From assembly GCA_050729515.1 (NCBI GenBank), contig JBOHLG010000017.1, positions 1 to 64,000 on the forward strand: a stretch of 64,000 nt of DNA, written 5' to 3'. Origin of the DNA: Acaudatibacter sp050729515. GTDB lineage: Bacteria; Pseudomonadota; Alphaproteobacteria; Caulobacterales; Caulobacteraceae. A model generated the notes under the pieces. The model saw nothing but the letters and a program-made list of their open reading frames with translations. It did not search any database and was not told where the DNA came from. Shown here one piece after another: positions 32,975-41,534 of the stretch (the stretch's first letter is position 1; every line of letters begins with the position of its first letter). The translations under genes and the position numbers were made by a program.

Positions 32975-33441
32975 GGCGCCTCGATCGTCGCGTCGACCTC
33001 GACGGCGAAGTCGAGCGGCAGGCGATAGACCCCCACCGAAGAGCGCGCATGGCGGCCCGCCTCGCCGAAGACCTCGACCATCAGCTCCGAACAGCCGTCG
33101 ATCACCGTTGGAATATCGAAGAAACGCGGGCCGGCCTGAACAAAGCCTCCGAGGCGCACCACCCGCTTCACCCGCGCGAGATCGCCTCCGCAGGCCGCCT
33201 TCATCTGAGCGATGAGATTGATTCCGCAGAGCCGGGCCGCGGATCGAGCCTGGTCGAGATCGACGCTCTCGCCGACCACGCCCCGGACGCCTTCGCCCGA
33301 TCGCGCCAGGTCGATGGAAACCTGGCCGGAGATGTGGACGAGATCGCCGGTCCTGACGAACGGGACGTAGTTGGCGACAGGCTTGGCAGGCTCCGGAAGA
33401 TCGATGCCGAGTTCGCGGAGCCTCTCGTCGGGTGAAGGCAT
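32971..33441 (-). CDS. RidA/YjgF-family enamine/imine deaminase-like protein
   Basis: 156 residues. RidA fold with LVHISGQVSIDL, QARSAARLCGINLIAQMKAACGGDL, VVRLGGFVQAG, and the end RSSVGVYRLPLDFAVEVDATIEA. The family position where RidA has the catalytic Arg (RxxV) is present as RSSVGV, so deaminase activity is plausible. It is the first gene of the minus-strand run ridA-GDPD-FemAB-GNAT, which is joined by 4-base overlaps. There is a 56-base gap from the phasin stop. Confidence 0.9.
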   Translation of the reverse strand: MPSPDERLRELGIDLPEPAKPVANYVPFVRTGDLVHISGQVSIDLARSGEGVRGVVGESVDLDQARSAARLCGINLIAQMKAACGGDLARVKRVVRLGGFVQAGPRFFDIPTVIDGCSELMVEVFGEAGRHARSSVGVYRLPLDFAVEVDATIEAP

Positions 33442-33497
33442 GGACGCTGATTAGCGCGTCCCGCCGCCCCCGAAAAGCGAGCTGAAGATCGGTCGCC

Positions 33498-33923
33498 TCA
33501 GCGGGCGGCGCCGGCCCCCTGGGCGATCTCGGCGGCCCGCTCGCGGATCGGCAGCGCCCATTCGCGCACCGCCGCGGCGAAGGTCTCGCCCATCTTGGTC
33601 GCCTCGCTCGCGTAGCCCTCGAAAGCGGTGCGGGCGAAGGCGGTCTGGAGTTCGATGACCTCCTGGAGGCTCTTGGCGGCGGCGAGCCTCTTGGCGGCGG
33701 CGAGTTGATCCTCGAGAATCTTCTTCGACCACGAGAGCGCCTGGGCGGAAATCTCCTCGGCGCCTTTGGCGACCGCGGTCATGGAGGCGGCGGCCGCTTC
33801 GAAATTGCCGGTGGAGATCGCGGAGAAGTCGCGGGCCGCGTTCAGTGAGCGCTCGGCATGAGTCTTGAAGGCGGCTTCAGCGACGGGGTCGGCGTTCACG
33901 GTTTCGGGAGCGGCATCGGCCAT
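33498..33923 (-). CDS. Phasin-family protein (PHB granule associated)
   Basis: 141 residues from ATG 33923. Amphipathic all-helical protein typical of phasin_2: HAERSLNAARDFSAISTGNFEAAAAS, KGAEEISAQALSWSKKILEDQLAAAKRLAAAKSLQEVIELQTAFAR, FEGYASEATKMGETFAAAVREWALPI. It coats polyhydroxybutyrate granules and usually depends on PhaR. Two palindromic TGCACTGCACAA sites lie 108-146 bases upstream. No other PHB gene is in the window. Confidence 0.85.
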   Translation of the reverse strand: MADAAPETVNADPVAEAAFKTHAERSLNAARDFSAISTGNFEAAAASMTAVAKGAEEISAQALSWSKKILEDQLAAAKRLAAAKSLQEVIELQTAFARTAFEGYASEATKMGETFAAAVREWALPIRERAAEIAQGAGAAR

Positions 33924-34030
33924 GGAGGGGAGTCCTTTGCAGAGGAAGGGTTTCGCGGGTGCGGTGAAGTTTGCGGAGGCCTGACGCGTTTGTGGGGATT
34001 TCCGTCGGCCGGTTTGGCCATATTTCATGC

Positions 34031-34069
34031 TGCACTGCACAAGTCAAGGCCAATTTGTGCACTGCACAA
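34031..34069. promoter_or_regulatory. Candidate PhaR binding sites (tandem)
   Basis: TGCACTGCACAA occurs at 34031-34042 and again at 34058-34069, 27 bases apart start to start. The second sits in a perfect palindrome TTGTGCA-c-TGCACAA (34055-34069). Their place upstream of the phasin gene and the TGC/GCA symmetry match what is known of PhaR operators in alphaproteobacteria. They are also 137 bases or more upstream of the rightward carboxypeptidase. Confidence 0.6.
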
Positions 34070-34205
34070 TGCGACCTCTCGCCGCTCCCGGTCGGAGAAG
34101 CCGCTCGACAATTGTTTACAAAGGCGCAACCTCCCTGAACCCATGCTAACGTCTGGTCCAAGCGGCGCTTGTCCCTCGAATCGTTCACCTTTTGTCGGAG
34201 ACCCG

Positions 34206-35579
34206 ATGTTGTTTGCGCCCGCCCGTCGATTTGCTGTTCTCGCCGGACTCTTCGTTCTTGGCCTCACGATCGGCCTGCCCTCGATCGCAGCGGCGCAATA
34301 TCCCTATCTGAGGGTCGACACGTCCGAGCCCCGCTATGCAGCGATCCTGATGGACGCCAGCAATGGCGACATCCTTTATTCCGAGCGGGCCGATGATCCG
34401 CGGTACCCGGCCTCCCTCACCAAGCTGATGACCTTCTATTTGACCTTCCAGGCGCTCGCCTCCGGTAGGCTGCATCTCGACGATGTCATCGTCGTCTCCC
34501 AGCTCGCCGCCGACCAGCCCCCAACCAAGCTCGGCCTCCGCCCGGGGGCGACCATCACCGTGCGTGACGCGATGGATGCTATGGCGGTGCATTCGGCCAA
34601 CGACATGGCGGTGGCGATCGCCGAACGGATCGGCGGCAGCGAGTCTCGCTTCGCCGATATGATGACCCTGGAGGCCCAGAGACTGGGGATGCGCGAGACG
34701 CGTTACGTGAACGTCAATGGCCTTCCCGACAACCGCCAGGTCACCTCGGCGCACGATACCGCGATCCTGGTGCGATCCATCCTCAGGGACTTTCCCCAGT
34801 ACTATCGATTCTTCGACCAGCCGACGTTCACCTACAATGGCCGCACCTACTACAACACCAACCACCTGCTTGGCCGCATGCCGGGCGTCGATGGCCTCAA
34901 GACTGGCTTCACGAACGCCGCGGGCTTCAATCTCGCGGCCTCGGCCGTGCGCAACGGCCACCGTCTGATAGCCATCGTCCTGGGCGGCTCCTCGAGCGCC
35001 GAGCGCAACGCCCACGTCGAGAACCTGCTCCTCACCGGCTTCGATATCGAGGAGCGTCGCGACCGGGGCGAGCGTGTGATGCTGGCCCAGAACGCCTTTG
35101 AGCCCGCCCCCGAGGTCTGGCGACCCACAAACCCCCAACCACGCATGATCGCGGCCGCCTCAGAGGCATCTGATCCGATCGACGTCATTCTCACCGGCGC
35201 CACCGAGCGTCCCGGCGCCATGACCGTCTCCGAGACCCTGCCGGACCGCTCCATGCTCCTTTCCGAGGAGGGTCGGCGTGAGGCCCATCTCGCGCCGGCG
35301 AGACCAGTCGAGGAACCGCGTGAGCACGTCACGCGTCGCGAGCCGCGCGACTGGTGGGTTCAGGTCGGCCGCTTCCACTCCTCGCGTCAGGCCAAGCGGC
35401 AGGTGAAGCGCGTGGCGCGGCGTTTCTCCCGCCAGTTCGACGACGCCGATCAGGCGGTCGATCATGGCGGCCGCGCCTGGCGGGCGAGGTTCACCGGCCT
35501 TTCGCAGACCGCCGCCGAGGACGCCTGCCGGAGCGTTCGTCGTCAGGGCCTGGGCTGCGTCGTCGGCCGCGGGGTCTAG
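34206..35579 (+). CDS. D-alanyl-D-alanine carboxypeptidase with C-terminal SPOR domain
   Basis: 457 residues from ATG 34206 (GGAG 5 bases upstream). Signal peptide to about residue 30 (LPSIAAAQ). Penicillin-binding-protein 5-type catalytic motifs: SLTK (70-73), SAN (130-132) and KTG (232-234). After a linker the C-terminus (about 376-455) is a SPOR-type domain: WWVQVGRFHSSRQAKRQVKRV and AACRSVRRQ-like end. It trims pentapeptides in the periplasm, and SPOR would direct it to septal peptidoglycan. This layout is common in alphaproteobacteria. No membrane-anchor helix is seen. Confidence 0.93.
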   Translation: MLFAPARRFAVLAGLFVLGLTIGLPSIAAAQYPYLRVDTSEPRYAAILMDASNGDILYSERADDPRYPASLTKLMTFYLTFQALASGRLHLDDVIVVSQLAADQPPTKLGLRPGATITVRDAMDAMAVHSANDMAVAIAERIGGSESRFADMMTLEAQRLGMRETRYVNVNGLPDNRQVTSAHDTAILVRSILRDFPQYYRFFDQPTFTYNGRTYYNTNHLLGRMPGVDGLKTGFTNAAGFNLAASAVRNGHRLIAIVLGGSSSAERNAHVENLLLTGFDIEERRDRGERVMLAQNAFEPAPEVWRPTNPQPRMIAAASEASDPIDVILTGATERPGAMTVSETLPDRSMLLSEEGRREAHLAPARPVEEPREHVTRREPRDWWVQVGRFHSSRQAKRQVKRVARRFSRQFDDADQAVDHGGRAWRARFTGLSQTAAEDACRSVRRQGLGCVVGRGV

Positions 35580-35631
35580 GCTCGCCGCCGAAGCGGACCC
35601 GCTCTCCTCTGGTCTCGATAAGCTCGAGCGG

Positions 35632-35964
35632 TCAGCGGGTCAGGCGTTCACGCGCCGCGTTGAGCCGCGCCGCCAGGCCCGCCGTTCCACCGCGATCGGG
35701 ATGAGCACGGGCCATGAGGCGCCGCCAGGCTGCCTCGATCTCGGTCCGGTTGGCGCCCGCTCCCACCCCCAGGATCGCCCGCGCCTCGGAAAGGCTCACC
35801 TCTTCTTCCCGCCCCGTCCTGGCGGCCTGCGCCGCCTCAAGGGCCGACCTGAGCGCCGAGCCGAGCCCTCGGCTCGCCGCCAGGGCTGAACGCACCTTCT
35901 CGGGCCTTCGGCCAGCCCAGGCGAGGGCCGCGACCAGCGCGACAGCGAAAGCGGCGAAGGGCAC
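35632..35964 (-). CDS. Membrane-anchored J-domain protein
   Basis: 110 residues from GTG 35964, 2 bases after the mipZ stop (translational coupling). One N-terminal membrane segment (PFAAFAVALVAALAWAGR) and a C-terminal J domain, SLSEARAILGVGAGANRTEIEAAWRRLMARAHPDRGG with the HPD motif, then LAARLNAARERL. This resembles Tim14/DnaJ-like proteins of alphaproteobacteria. It would recruit DnaK to the membrane. A CTG at 35970 is a less likely start. Confidence 0.8.
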   Translation of the reverse strand: MPFAAFAVALVAALAWAGRRPEKVRSALAASRGLGSALRSALEAAQAARTGREEEVSLSEARAILGVGAGANRTEIEAAWRRLMARAHPDRGGTAGLAARLNAARERLTR

Positions 35965-35966
35965 GA

Positions 35967-36794
35967 TCAGGCCGCGGCGGTCAGCGGCCTCGCCGGAGCG
36001 GTGAGGCCAAGATCGCTCGCCAGCACCCGAAGAGCCTGCCGGGCGGCGATATGGGAAAGGGAAATCTTCAGCGGTCTCACTTCGGCGCAGAGATCGGCGA
36101 CGGTGAGTCCAAAGGGGTAGAGCTCGCGCCAGATCACCCGCTCGCGCAGGCCGTCGGCGATCCGGAACCCCACCCTCTTGGAGAGCGCCTCCAGCCGCTC
36201 GTCGATCCGCCGGCGGTTGCGCGCCTCCACCGGGGCCAGACGATTGCGCAGCACGATCCAGTCGATCGAGCGGTTCTCGCTGAGCGCCCTCTGCTTGCGC
36301 GCCTCCCACACCGTCTCGGCGTAGAGGCTGGGTCGGGTGAGCTCCAGCGAGACGGGATCGATGAGGCCCAGCATGCCGAAGTCGACGAAGCTGTCGTTCA
36401 TCGGCGTGACGATGACGTCCGCCCGTCGGTGGGCGGCGCGGGAGAGCTCGGAGTCGGCGCCGGGCGTATCGATGATGTGGAAGTCGACTTGGCCGCCAAG
36501 CGCCGCCTCGAGCGCCGGCGGATCGGCCGGATCGGCGATCAGCGTCGGCATGGCCAGAGCAACGTGAGAGGCGCCAGCCCAGGCCTTGCGATTGGAGAAG
36601 AAGCTCGCCGTCGAGCGCTGGCGCAAGTCGAGGTCGGTCACCGCGACCCGGGCGCCGTCGCTCGCCAGCGCCACCGCGAGATGGACGGCGATGGTCGACT
36701 TCCCGGTGCCGCCCTTTTCGTTGCCGATGACAATGATCTTGGGCAGAGGTTCGCCTTTCGAATCAGAGTCCGAGGGCGTTGCTTGCGCGCCCAA
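35967..36794 (-). CDS. mipZ: Cell division inhibitor/FtsZ positioning ATPase
   Basis: ParA/MinD-type ATPase. Deviant Walker A GNEKGGTGKST, VAVTDLDLRQRSTASFFSNRKAW, IIDTPGADSELSRAAHRRADVIVTPMNDSFVDFGMLGLIDPVSLEL, VWEARKQRALSENRS, DWIVLRNRLAPVEARNRRR, RVIWRELYPFGLTVADL. These are the MipZ blocks. It binds ParB at the poles and blocks FtsZ assembly there, so the ring forms at mid-cell. The open frame starts at TTG 36794, but that codon overlaps the start of panC. A CTG at 36744-36746 would give the usual short N-terminus. Two GANTC sites (36760-36764, 36766-36770) lie between them. Confidence 0.93.
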   Translation of the reverse strand: MGAQATPSDSDSKGEPLPKIIVIGNEKGGTGKSTIAVHLAVALASDGARVAVTDLDLRQRSTASFFSNRKAWAGASHVALAMPTLIADPADPPALEAALGGQVDFHIIDTPGADSELSRAAHRRADVIVTPMNDSFVDFGMLGLIDPVSLELTRPSLYAETVWEARKQRALSENRSIDWIVLRNRLAPVEARNRRRIDERLEALSKRVGFRIADGLRERVIWRELYPFGLTVADLCAEVRPLKISLSHIAARQALRVLASDLGLTAPARPLTAAA

Positions 36795-37699
36795 TGCATC
36801 GGGCGCAAGGCCTCCTCGCGACTTCCAGGGAGACGAAGCTGGAGATCATCCGCGGCATCTCCGATCTGCGCGCCCGACTGGCCGTTGCGCGCGACCAGCA
36901 TGGCTCGGTAGGACTCGTCCCGACCATGGGGGCGATCCACCGCGGCCACCTTGCGCTCGTCGACCTGGCTCGGCTCGAGACCGATTTTGTCGCAGCCAGC
37001 CTCTTCGTCAATCCGGCTCAGTTCGGCCCGGGCGAGGACTTTTCACGCTATCCGCGGGACGAGAAGCGCGACGCCGCCTTGCTCGAGGCCGCCGGCTGCG
37101 AACTGCTCTTCGCTCCTTCGGTCGAGGAGATGTACCCGAAGGGATATTCCACGCGGATCGATGTCGGCCCCATCGCCGAACCGCTCGAGGGCGAGATCCG
37201 GTCCGGGCATTTTCCCGGCGTCGCCGCCATCGTCGCCAAGCTTCTGATCGCTGCAGCCCCCGACGCCGCCGTCTTCGGCGAGAAGGATTACCAGCAGTTC
37301 CTCGTCATCCGTCGCCTCGTCCGCGACCTCGGCCTTGCAGTGCGCATCCTGGCCGCGCCCACGGTGCGGGAAGCCGACGGCCTCGCGGTCTCCTCGCGCA
37401 ACGCCTATCTCTCACCGAGCGAACGCGGGATCGCCGCCAGCCTGCACGCCGCCCTTGCGCGGGCTTCTCTGCGCATTTCCGCTGGCGACAGCCTCTGCGA
37501 CGTCGAGAGGGCCGGCCGCGAGGCGCTCCTCCGGGCCGGATTCTCGAGCGTGGATTATTTCGCGGTGCGCGAGGCCGAAACGCTCGACCGCCCAGAGGGG
37601 CCGCTCGCCCAACCGCTGCGCCTCCTCGTCGCCGCGCATCTCGGCTCGACCCGGCTCATCGACAATGTCGCAGCAGAACCCAATGGGCGCGCGGGATGA
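36794..37699 (+). CDS. panC: Pantothenate synthetase
   Basis: 301 residues from ATG 36794. It ligates pantoate and beta-alanine with ATP. Motifs: LVPTMGAIHRGHL (41-53), SLFVNPAQFGPGEDF, LLFAPSVEEMYP, GHFPGVAAIVAKL, AAVFGEKDYQQF, READGLAVSSRNAYLS (KMSKS-like) and LLVAAHLGSTRLIDN. A TTG at 36779 is an alternative start. It is divergent from mipZ with no clear intergenic space. Confidence 0.93.
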   Translation: MHRAQGLLATSRETKLEIIRGISDLRARLAVARDQHGSVGLVPTMGAIHRGHLALVDLARLETDFVAASLFVNPAQFGPGEDFSRYPRDEKRDAALLEAAGCELLFAPSVEEMYPKGYSTRIDVGPIAEPLEGEIRSGHFPGVAAIVAKLLIAAAPDAAVFGEKDYQQFLVIRRLVRDLGLAVRILAAPTVREADGLAVSSRNAYLSPSERGIAASLHAALARASLRISAGDSLCDVERAGREALLRAGFSSVDYFAVREAETLDRPEGPLAQPLRLLVAAHLGSTRLIDNVAAEPNGRAG

Positions 37700-37827
37700 A
37701 AATTGATCGTTGCGCGGTGACGCACAAAGTGACCAATCATTCTGCGAATGAAGGGGGGCGGGGGCGCAAGACTTCACCTGCATTCTAAGAGAGTTCGCGC
37801 TTCCTCTTTGCAATTAAGGGAGAACTC

Positions 37828-38286
37828 GTGAAAATGAAACTCGCAATCGTCGCCGCTGCGGCGGCCGCTGGCGCGCTCTTCGCTCTGCCCGCTCTCGCCC
37901 AGGAGGGGCCGCCTCCTTACGAGAACGGACCGGTATGGGTCTATCAGGGCGTCCACACCAAGGATGGCATGGAGGGCAAATACATCCGCTGGCTCGACAC
38001 TCAATGGAAGGCCCAGGAAGAGAACCTCAAGAGAAACGGCGTCATCCTCAACTATCAGGTTCTCGAGGTCGTTGATCCGAGGACGGGAGAACCGGACGTC
38101 GAACTCGGTCAGGAGTTTCCCAATATGGCGAGCTTCGATGCGACGCCCGAGCAGGTTTATTCCGGCACCCAGAAGTTCTACGGCTCGGCGGCCGCCATGG
38201 CCAAGGCCAACCAGGGCGAGATCGACCGCAGCGCCATGCGCAAGGTGATGGGCACCATCATGTTTCGCGAGATTCGTCTGAAGTAG
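37828..38286 (+). CDS. Predicted secreted protein of unknown function
   Basis: 152 residues, start GTG 37828 (AAGGGAG 5 bases upstream; ATG 37834 is possible). Signal peptide LAIVAAAAAAGALFALPALAQ. The mature part starts EGPPPYENGPVWVYQGVHTKDGMEGKYIRWLDTQWKAQEENLKRNGVIL and continues YQVLEVVDPRTGEPDVELGQEF. The alternation suggests a ferredoxin-like (dimeric alpha/beta) fold, as in antibiotic-biosynthesis-monooxygenase-like families, but this is only a guess. No cysteines. Convergent with the DUF1489 gene. Confidence 0.75.
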   Translation: MKMKLAIVAAAAAAGALFALPALAQEGPPPYENGPVWVYQGVHTKDGMEGKYIRWLDTQWKAQEENLKRNGVILNYQVLEVVDPRTGEPDVELGQEFPNMASFDATPEQVYSGTQKFYGSAAAMAKANQGEIDRSAMRKVMGTIMFREIRLK

Positions 38287-38295
38287 CGGCGCCCT

Positions 38296-38706
38296 TCACC
38301 AAGCTCCGAGTTCGCGCAGGCGTTTCGCCAGATCGGCTGGCGCCTGCGCACCGCCCTCGCCGTCGAGATCTGCGGGGGCGTCGGACGGCGGGAGGTAGCG
38401 CCAGCCCTGGAAGGCGCGCCTGGGCGTCGGCTGGGTGAGGACGAGGGCCGGATCGAGAAGGATCTCGCAGCGTTTCGCGCCAAGCTCGCCCAGCGTCTGC
38501 ACCTTCACGATCTTCTGGCGACAGAGGATGAAGCCCTTGAAGACCCAGTAGAGTGAGCCGCCGTCGGCAATCTCGCTCAGTCTCCTTGGCGTCTGGCGGG
38601 TGCGCACAAGATTCGGCTCGCCCGGCTGGTAGCGAGAGGCTCGCCAGCGGGCGAGGTCTTCCACGCTTTTCGCGCCGACGCAGAGCTTGACGAGATGGAG
38701 GCTCAC
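38296..38706 (-). CDS. DUF1489 family protein
   Basis: 136 residues from GTG 38706, which overlaps the stop of the carboxylase gene by 4 bases (GTGA). Conserved DUF1489 features: LHLVKLCVGAKSVEDLARW, TRQTPRRLSEIADGGSLYWVFKGFILCRQKI, ILLDPALVLTQPTPRRAFQGWRYL. The family is alphaproteobacterial and uncharacterised. The coupling makes it the last gene of the leucine-degradation transcript. A role in that pathway is not proved. Confidence 0.85.
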   Translation of the reverse strand: MSLHLVKLCVGAKSVEDLARWRASRYQPGEPNLVRTRQTPRRLSEIADGGSLYWVFKGFILCRQKIVKVQTLGELGAKRCEILLDPALVLTQPTPRRAFQGWRYLPPSDAPADLDGEGGAQAPADLAKRLRELGAW

Positions 38707-40616
38707 CGGCTCGCCTTGGGGGCCGTCTTTGGGTCGGGCCGGACGATTTCGATCCGGGCCAGCGGCTGGCCTTCGATCACCTGATCCCCCTCTGCGCAGA
38801 GAACTTCGGCCACCCTTCCGGCCGCCGGCGCGGCGAGGGCATGCTCCATCTTCATCGCTTCGAGCACGATGAGGGTCCGTCCCGGTTCGACCGCTTCGCC
38901 GGCTTTGACCGGCGTCTGGACGATCCTTCCGGGCATGGGAGCGCGGATCACGCCGTCGGAACTGACGGCCTGGGCGTGCGGATCGGAAGGCGCAAAGAGG
39001 CTCACCTTGAAGCCCGCACCGCCGTCGAACCAGACCTTCTCGCCGCCGAGCCCGACGAGTTCCCCCCTCTCCTCTGCGCCTGGCGACAAGGCGGCTTCGA
39101 AAGGCTCGCCGTCGACGAAGATCGGCCGGGCCGACGCCGGCGGCGCATTGAGGCGCCAGCTCCGCGCCTCTCCGTGGCCGCTCCACGGTGCGGCGCCCCT
39201 GGTCTCATTGGCCAAGGCGGCGAGGATGGCGGCGGCATCCGGCTTAGGCTCGCTGGCGAGCGCTGGAAGGCGATCTTCGATGAAGCCGGTATCGACCTCG
39301 CCGGCGACGAAGTCGGGATCGGAAAGGCAGTTGGCGAGGAAGGCGGCGTTGGTCCTCACCGGCCAGGCCTCGATGCCGCGACACAACCTAGCGAGTTCGG
39401 CCGCCGCCTGGCTCCGCTCGCTTTTGTGCGCGATGAGCTTGGCGATCATCGGATCGTAGAAGGGGGAGATCGCCGATCCTTCCTCGTAGCCGCTATCGAG
39501 CCGGGCCCCTTCAGGGATCCTCCAGCGCGCCAGGCGTCCCACCGAGGGGAGGAAGCCGCGCGCCGGGTCTTCGGCGTAGAGGCGCGCCTCGATCGCCCAG
39601 CCCCGAGCCTGGATCTCCTCCTGGGCCAGCGGCAGAGGCTCGCCGGCGGCGATGCGGATTTGCCATTCCACGAGATCCTGGCCGGTGATTGCCTCGGTGA
39701 CCGGATGCTCGACCTGCAGGCGGGTGTTCATCTCCATGAACCACACCTTCTCAGCCGAAAGCCCATTCGAGGCATCGGCGATGAACTCCACCGTTCCGGC
39801 GCCTTCATAGCCGACCGCCGCGGTCGCCTTGAGGGCCGCAGAGGTGAGCGCGGCCCGGACCTCCTCCGTCATGCCCGGGGCCGGGGCCTCCTCGATGACC
39901 TTCTGGTGGCGCCTCTGCAGAGAGCAGTCGCGCTCGAAAAGGTGGACAAGCCCGCCATGCTGGTCGGCGAAGACCTGGACCTCGAGGTGCCGGGGATGGG
40001 AGACGAACCGTTCGAGGAGCACGTTCCCGTCGCCGAAGGCGGCCAGGGCCTCGCGGCGGGCGCCGGCGAGAGCCTCGGCGAAATCGCCGGCCCGCTCCAC
40101 CTTGCGCATCCCTTTGCCGCCGCCGCCAGCCACCGGCTTGATGAGGATCGGCCAGCCGATCGCCGCCGCTTCGGTGGCGAGCCGTCCATCGCTCTGGTCC
40201 TCTCCCGACCAGCCGGGCGTGGTGGGCGCGCCTGCGGCGGCGGCGAGGCGCTTGGCCTCGTCCTTCCGGCCCATGGCGCGGATGGCGGCGGGAGGCGGGC
40301 CGACCCAGATCAAGCCGGCCGCAATCACCGCCTCGGCGAAGTCCGCGTTCTCGGAGAGGAAGCCGTAACCTGGATGGATCGCGGCCGCGCCGGTCTTCCT
40401 CGCCGCATCGAGGATCTTCTGGGCGTCGAGATAACTCTCCCGCGCCGGGCCCGGCCCGATGAGGACCGCCTCGTCGGCTTCCATGGCGTGCGGCAGGCCG
40501 GCGTCCGGCTCGGAGAAGACGGCGATCGTGCGGATGGAGAGGCGCCGGGCGGTTCGGATGATGCGCCTGGCGATCTCGCCGCGATTGGCGATGAGCAGGG
40601 AGGCGAGAGGGGCCAC
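38703..40616 (-). CDS. mccA: Methylcrotonyl-CoA carboxylase biotin-containing subunit (alpha)
   Basis: 637 residues from GTG 40616. Biotin carboxylase core: LLIANRGEIARRI, VAGGGGKGMRKV, ERDCSLQRRHQKVIEEAPAPG, FMEMNTRLQVEHPVTE, GWAIEARLYAEDPARGFLPS. The C-terminus has the biotinyl domain with EAMKMEH (Lys about 589). With the beta subunit (42,405-44,012) and the hydratase it carries out steps of leucine degradation: 3-methylcrotonyl-CoA to 3-methylglutaconyl-CoA, then hydration. The partner and context choose MCC over other acyl-CoA carboxylases. The start follows the DUF3667 stop by 3 bases. Confidence 0.93.
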   Translation of the reverse strand: MAPLASLLIANRGEIARRIIRTARRLSIRTIAVFSEPDAGLPHAMEADEAVLIGPGPARESYLDAQKILDAARKTGAAAIHPGYGFLSENADFAEAVIAAGLIWVGPPPAAIRAMGRKDEAKRLAAAAGAPTTPGWSGEDQSDGRLATEAAAIGWPILIKPVAGGGGKGMRKVERAGDFAEALAGARREALAAFGDGNVLLERFVSHPRHLEVQVFADQHGGLVHLFERDCSLQRRHQKVIEEAPAPGMTEEVRAALTSAALKATAAVGYEGAGTVEFIADASNGLSAEKVWFMEMNTRLQVEHPVTEAITGQDLVEWQIRIAAGEPLPLAQEEIQARGWAIEARLYAEDPARGFLPSVGRLARWRIPEGARLDSGYEEGSAISPFYDPMIAKLIAHKSERSQAAAELARLCRGIEAWPVRTNAAFLANCLSDPDFVAGEVDTGFIEDRLPALASEPKPDAAAILAALANETRGAAPWSGHGEARSWRLNAPPASARPIFVDGEPFEAALSPGAEERGELVGLGGEKVWFDGGAGFKVSLFAPSDPHAQAVSSDGVIRAPMPGRIVQTPVKAGEAVEPGRTLIVLEAMKMEHALAAPAAGRVAEVLCAEGDQVIEGQPLARIEIVRPDPKTAPKASR

Positions 40617-40619
40617 GTT

Positions 40620-41534
40620 TCAGGCCGTCCGCAGGGCAGCCAGGCCGACGAGGACGGTGGCGGTCATCAGTAAGGCGTACGCCAGCAGCGAGAGGAAGAA
40701 GAGGACGGCCATCCGCACCAGGACCCCGACCACGCTCACCCGATAGATGCCCCTCAGATGGACGAAGAGATGCGCCGGCGCGGCGATGAGGAGGAGGCCG
40801 GCGGGAAATCCGGGGATGAGGCTCAGCACGGTGGCGAGCGTGCCCAGGAGCCCCAGGAAGGCGAGGGAGTGCATCGCGAAGATCGCGTGATCGTAGATTC
40901 GAAAGCGCGGATCGAAGGGAAAAAGCAGGGCCATGATGAGGGTGGCGATGGGAAGGAAGAGGATGGCCAGATCGTGCAGACGGGATTGAATCTCCTCTCC
41001 GAGCGCCGAAGGATGGGCCCTGGCATAGGCGATCTTGGGAGCGAGCCAAGCAAGCTCGCGAGGCAGGGATTGCGCCACATTGGCGCTCGCGCCGCCGTAG
41101 CTCTCCGGCGCGGTTTCGCTCCGGAGCTGATGGCCAGGGACCAGCGCGCCGGCGAGGAAGAAGAGGAAAACGACGACGAGGAAGAGACGAAGGGGCGGAA
41201 GCTGCGAGGCTCTCTTGCCGGAGAGATAGTCGCGGGTGAGGGCGGCCGGATGAAGGATGAGGCGGCGGAGAGTGGCCAGGAGCCTTCCGTCGGCGTGAAG
41301 GAGACCCTCCACCGTCTCGCCGGCGAGAGACAGCAGCGAGCGATTTTCGAAGTCTTCGGCGAGCTGGCCGCAGGCGTGACACCAGGGGCCCTGAAGGATC
41401 GTCGCGCAGTTGGCGCAGGGGCTCCCGGGAGGCCGTACGCGCTCCGCCGTTTTCTCCTCGGCGATCGCGGGCGGAGCGGAAGGGTCGGCCAGACGCCCAA
41501 CGGCAGCGCCTGAAATTCCCGACTCAGCGCTCAC
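40620..41534 (-). CDS. DUF3667 membrane protein with N-terminal zinc ribbon
   Basis: 304 residues from GTG 41534, which overlaps the hydratase stop by 4 bases (GTGA); a longer open frame runs through the hydratase gene and is a shadow. The N-terminus has a four-Cys ribbon, CANCATILQGPWCHACGQ (about 41-58), then DFENRSLLSLAGETVEGLLHADGRLLATLRRLI. Several membrane helices follow (LPPLRLFLVVVFLFFLAGAL; LHDLAILFLPIATLIMALLFPF; LAFLGLLGTLATVLSLIPG; VLVRMAVLFFLSLLAYALLMTATVL). The function is unknown, and its place inside a leucine-degradation operon is odd. Confidence 0.85.
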   Translation of the reverse strand: MSAESGISGAAVGRLADPSAPPAIAEEKTAERVRPPGSPCANCATILQGPWCHACGQLAEDFENRSLLSLAGETVEGLLHADGRLLATLRRLILHPAALTRDYLSGKRASQLPPLRLFLVVVFLFFLAGALVPGHQLRSETAPESYGGASANVAQSLPRELAWLAPKIAYARAHPSALGEEIQSRLHDLAILFLPIATLIMALLFPFDPRFRIYDHAIFAMHSLAFLGLLGTLATVLSLIPGFPAGLLLIAAPAHLFVHLRGIYRVSVVGVLVRMAVLFFLSLLAYALLMTATVLVGLAALRTA

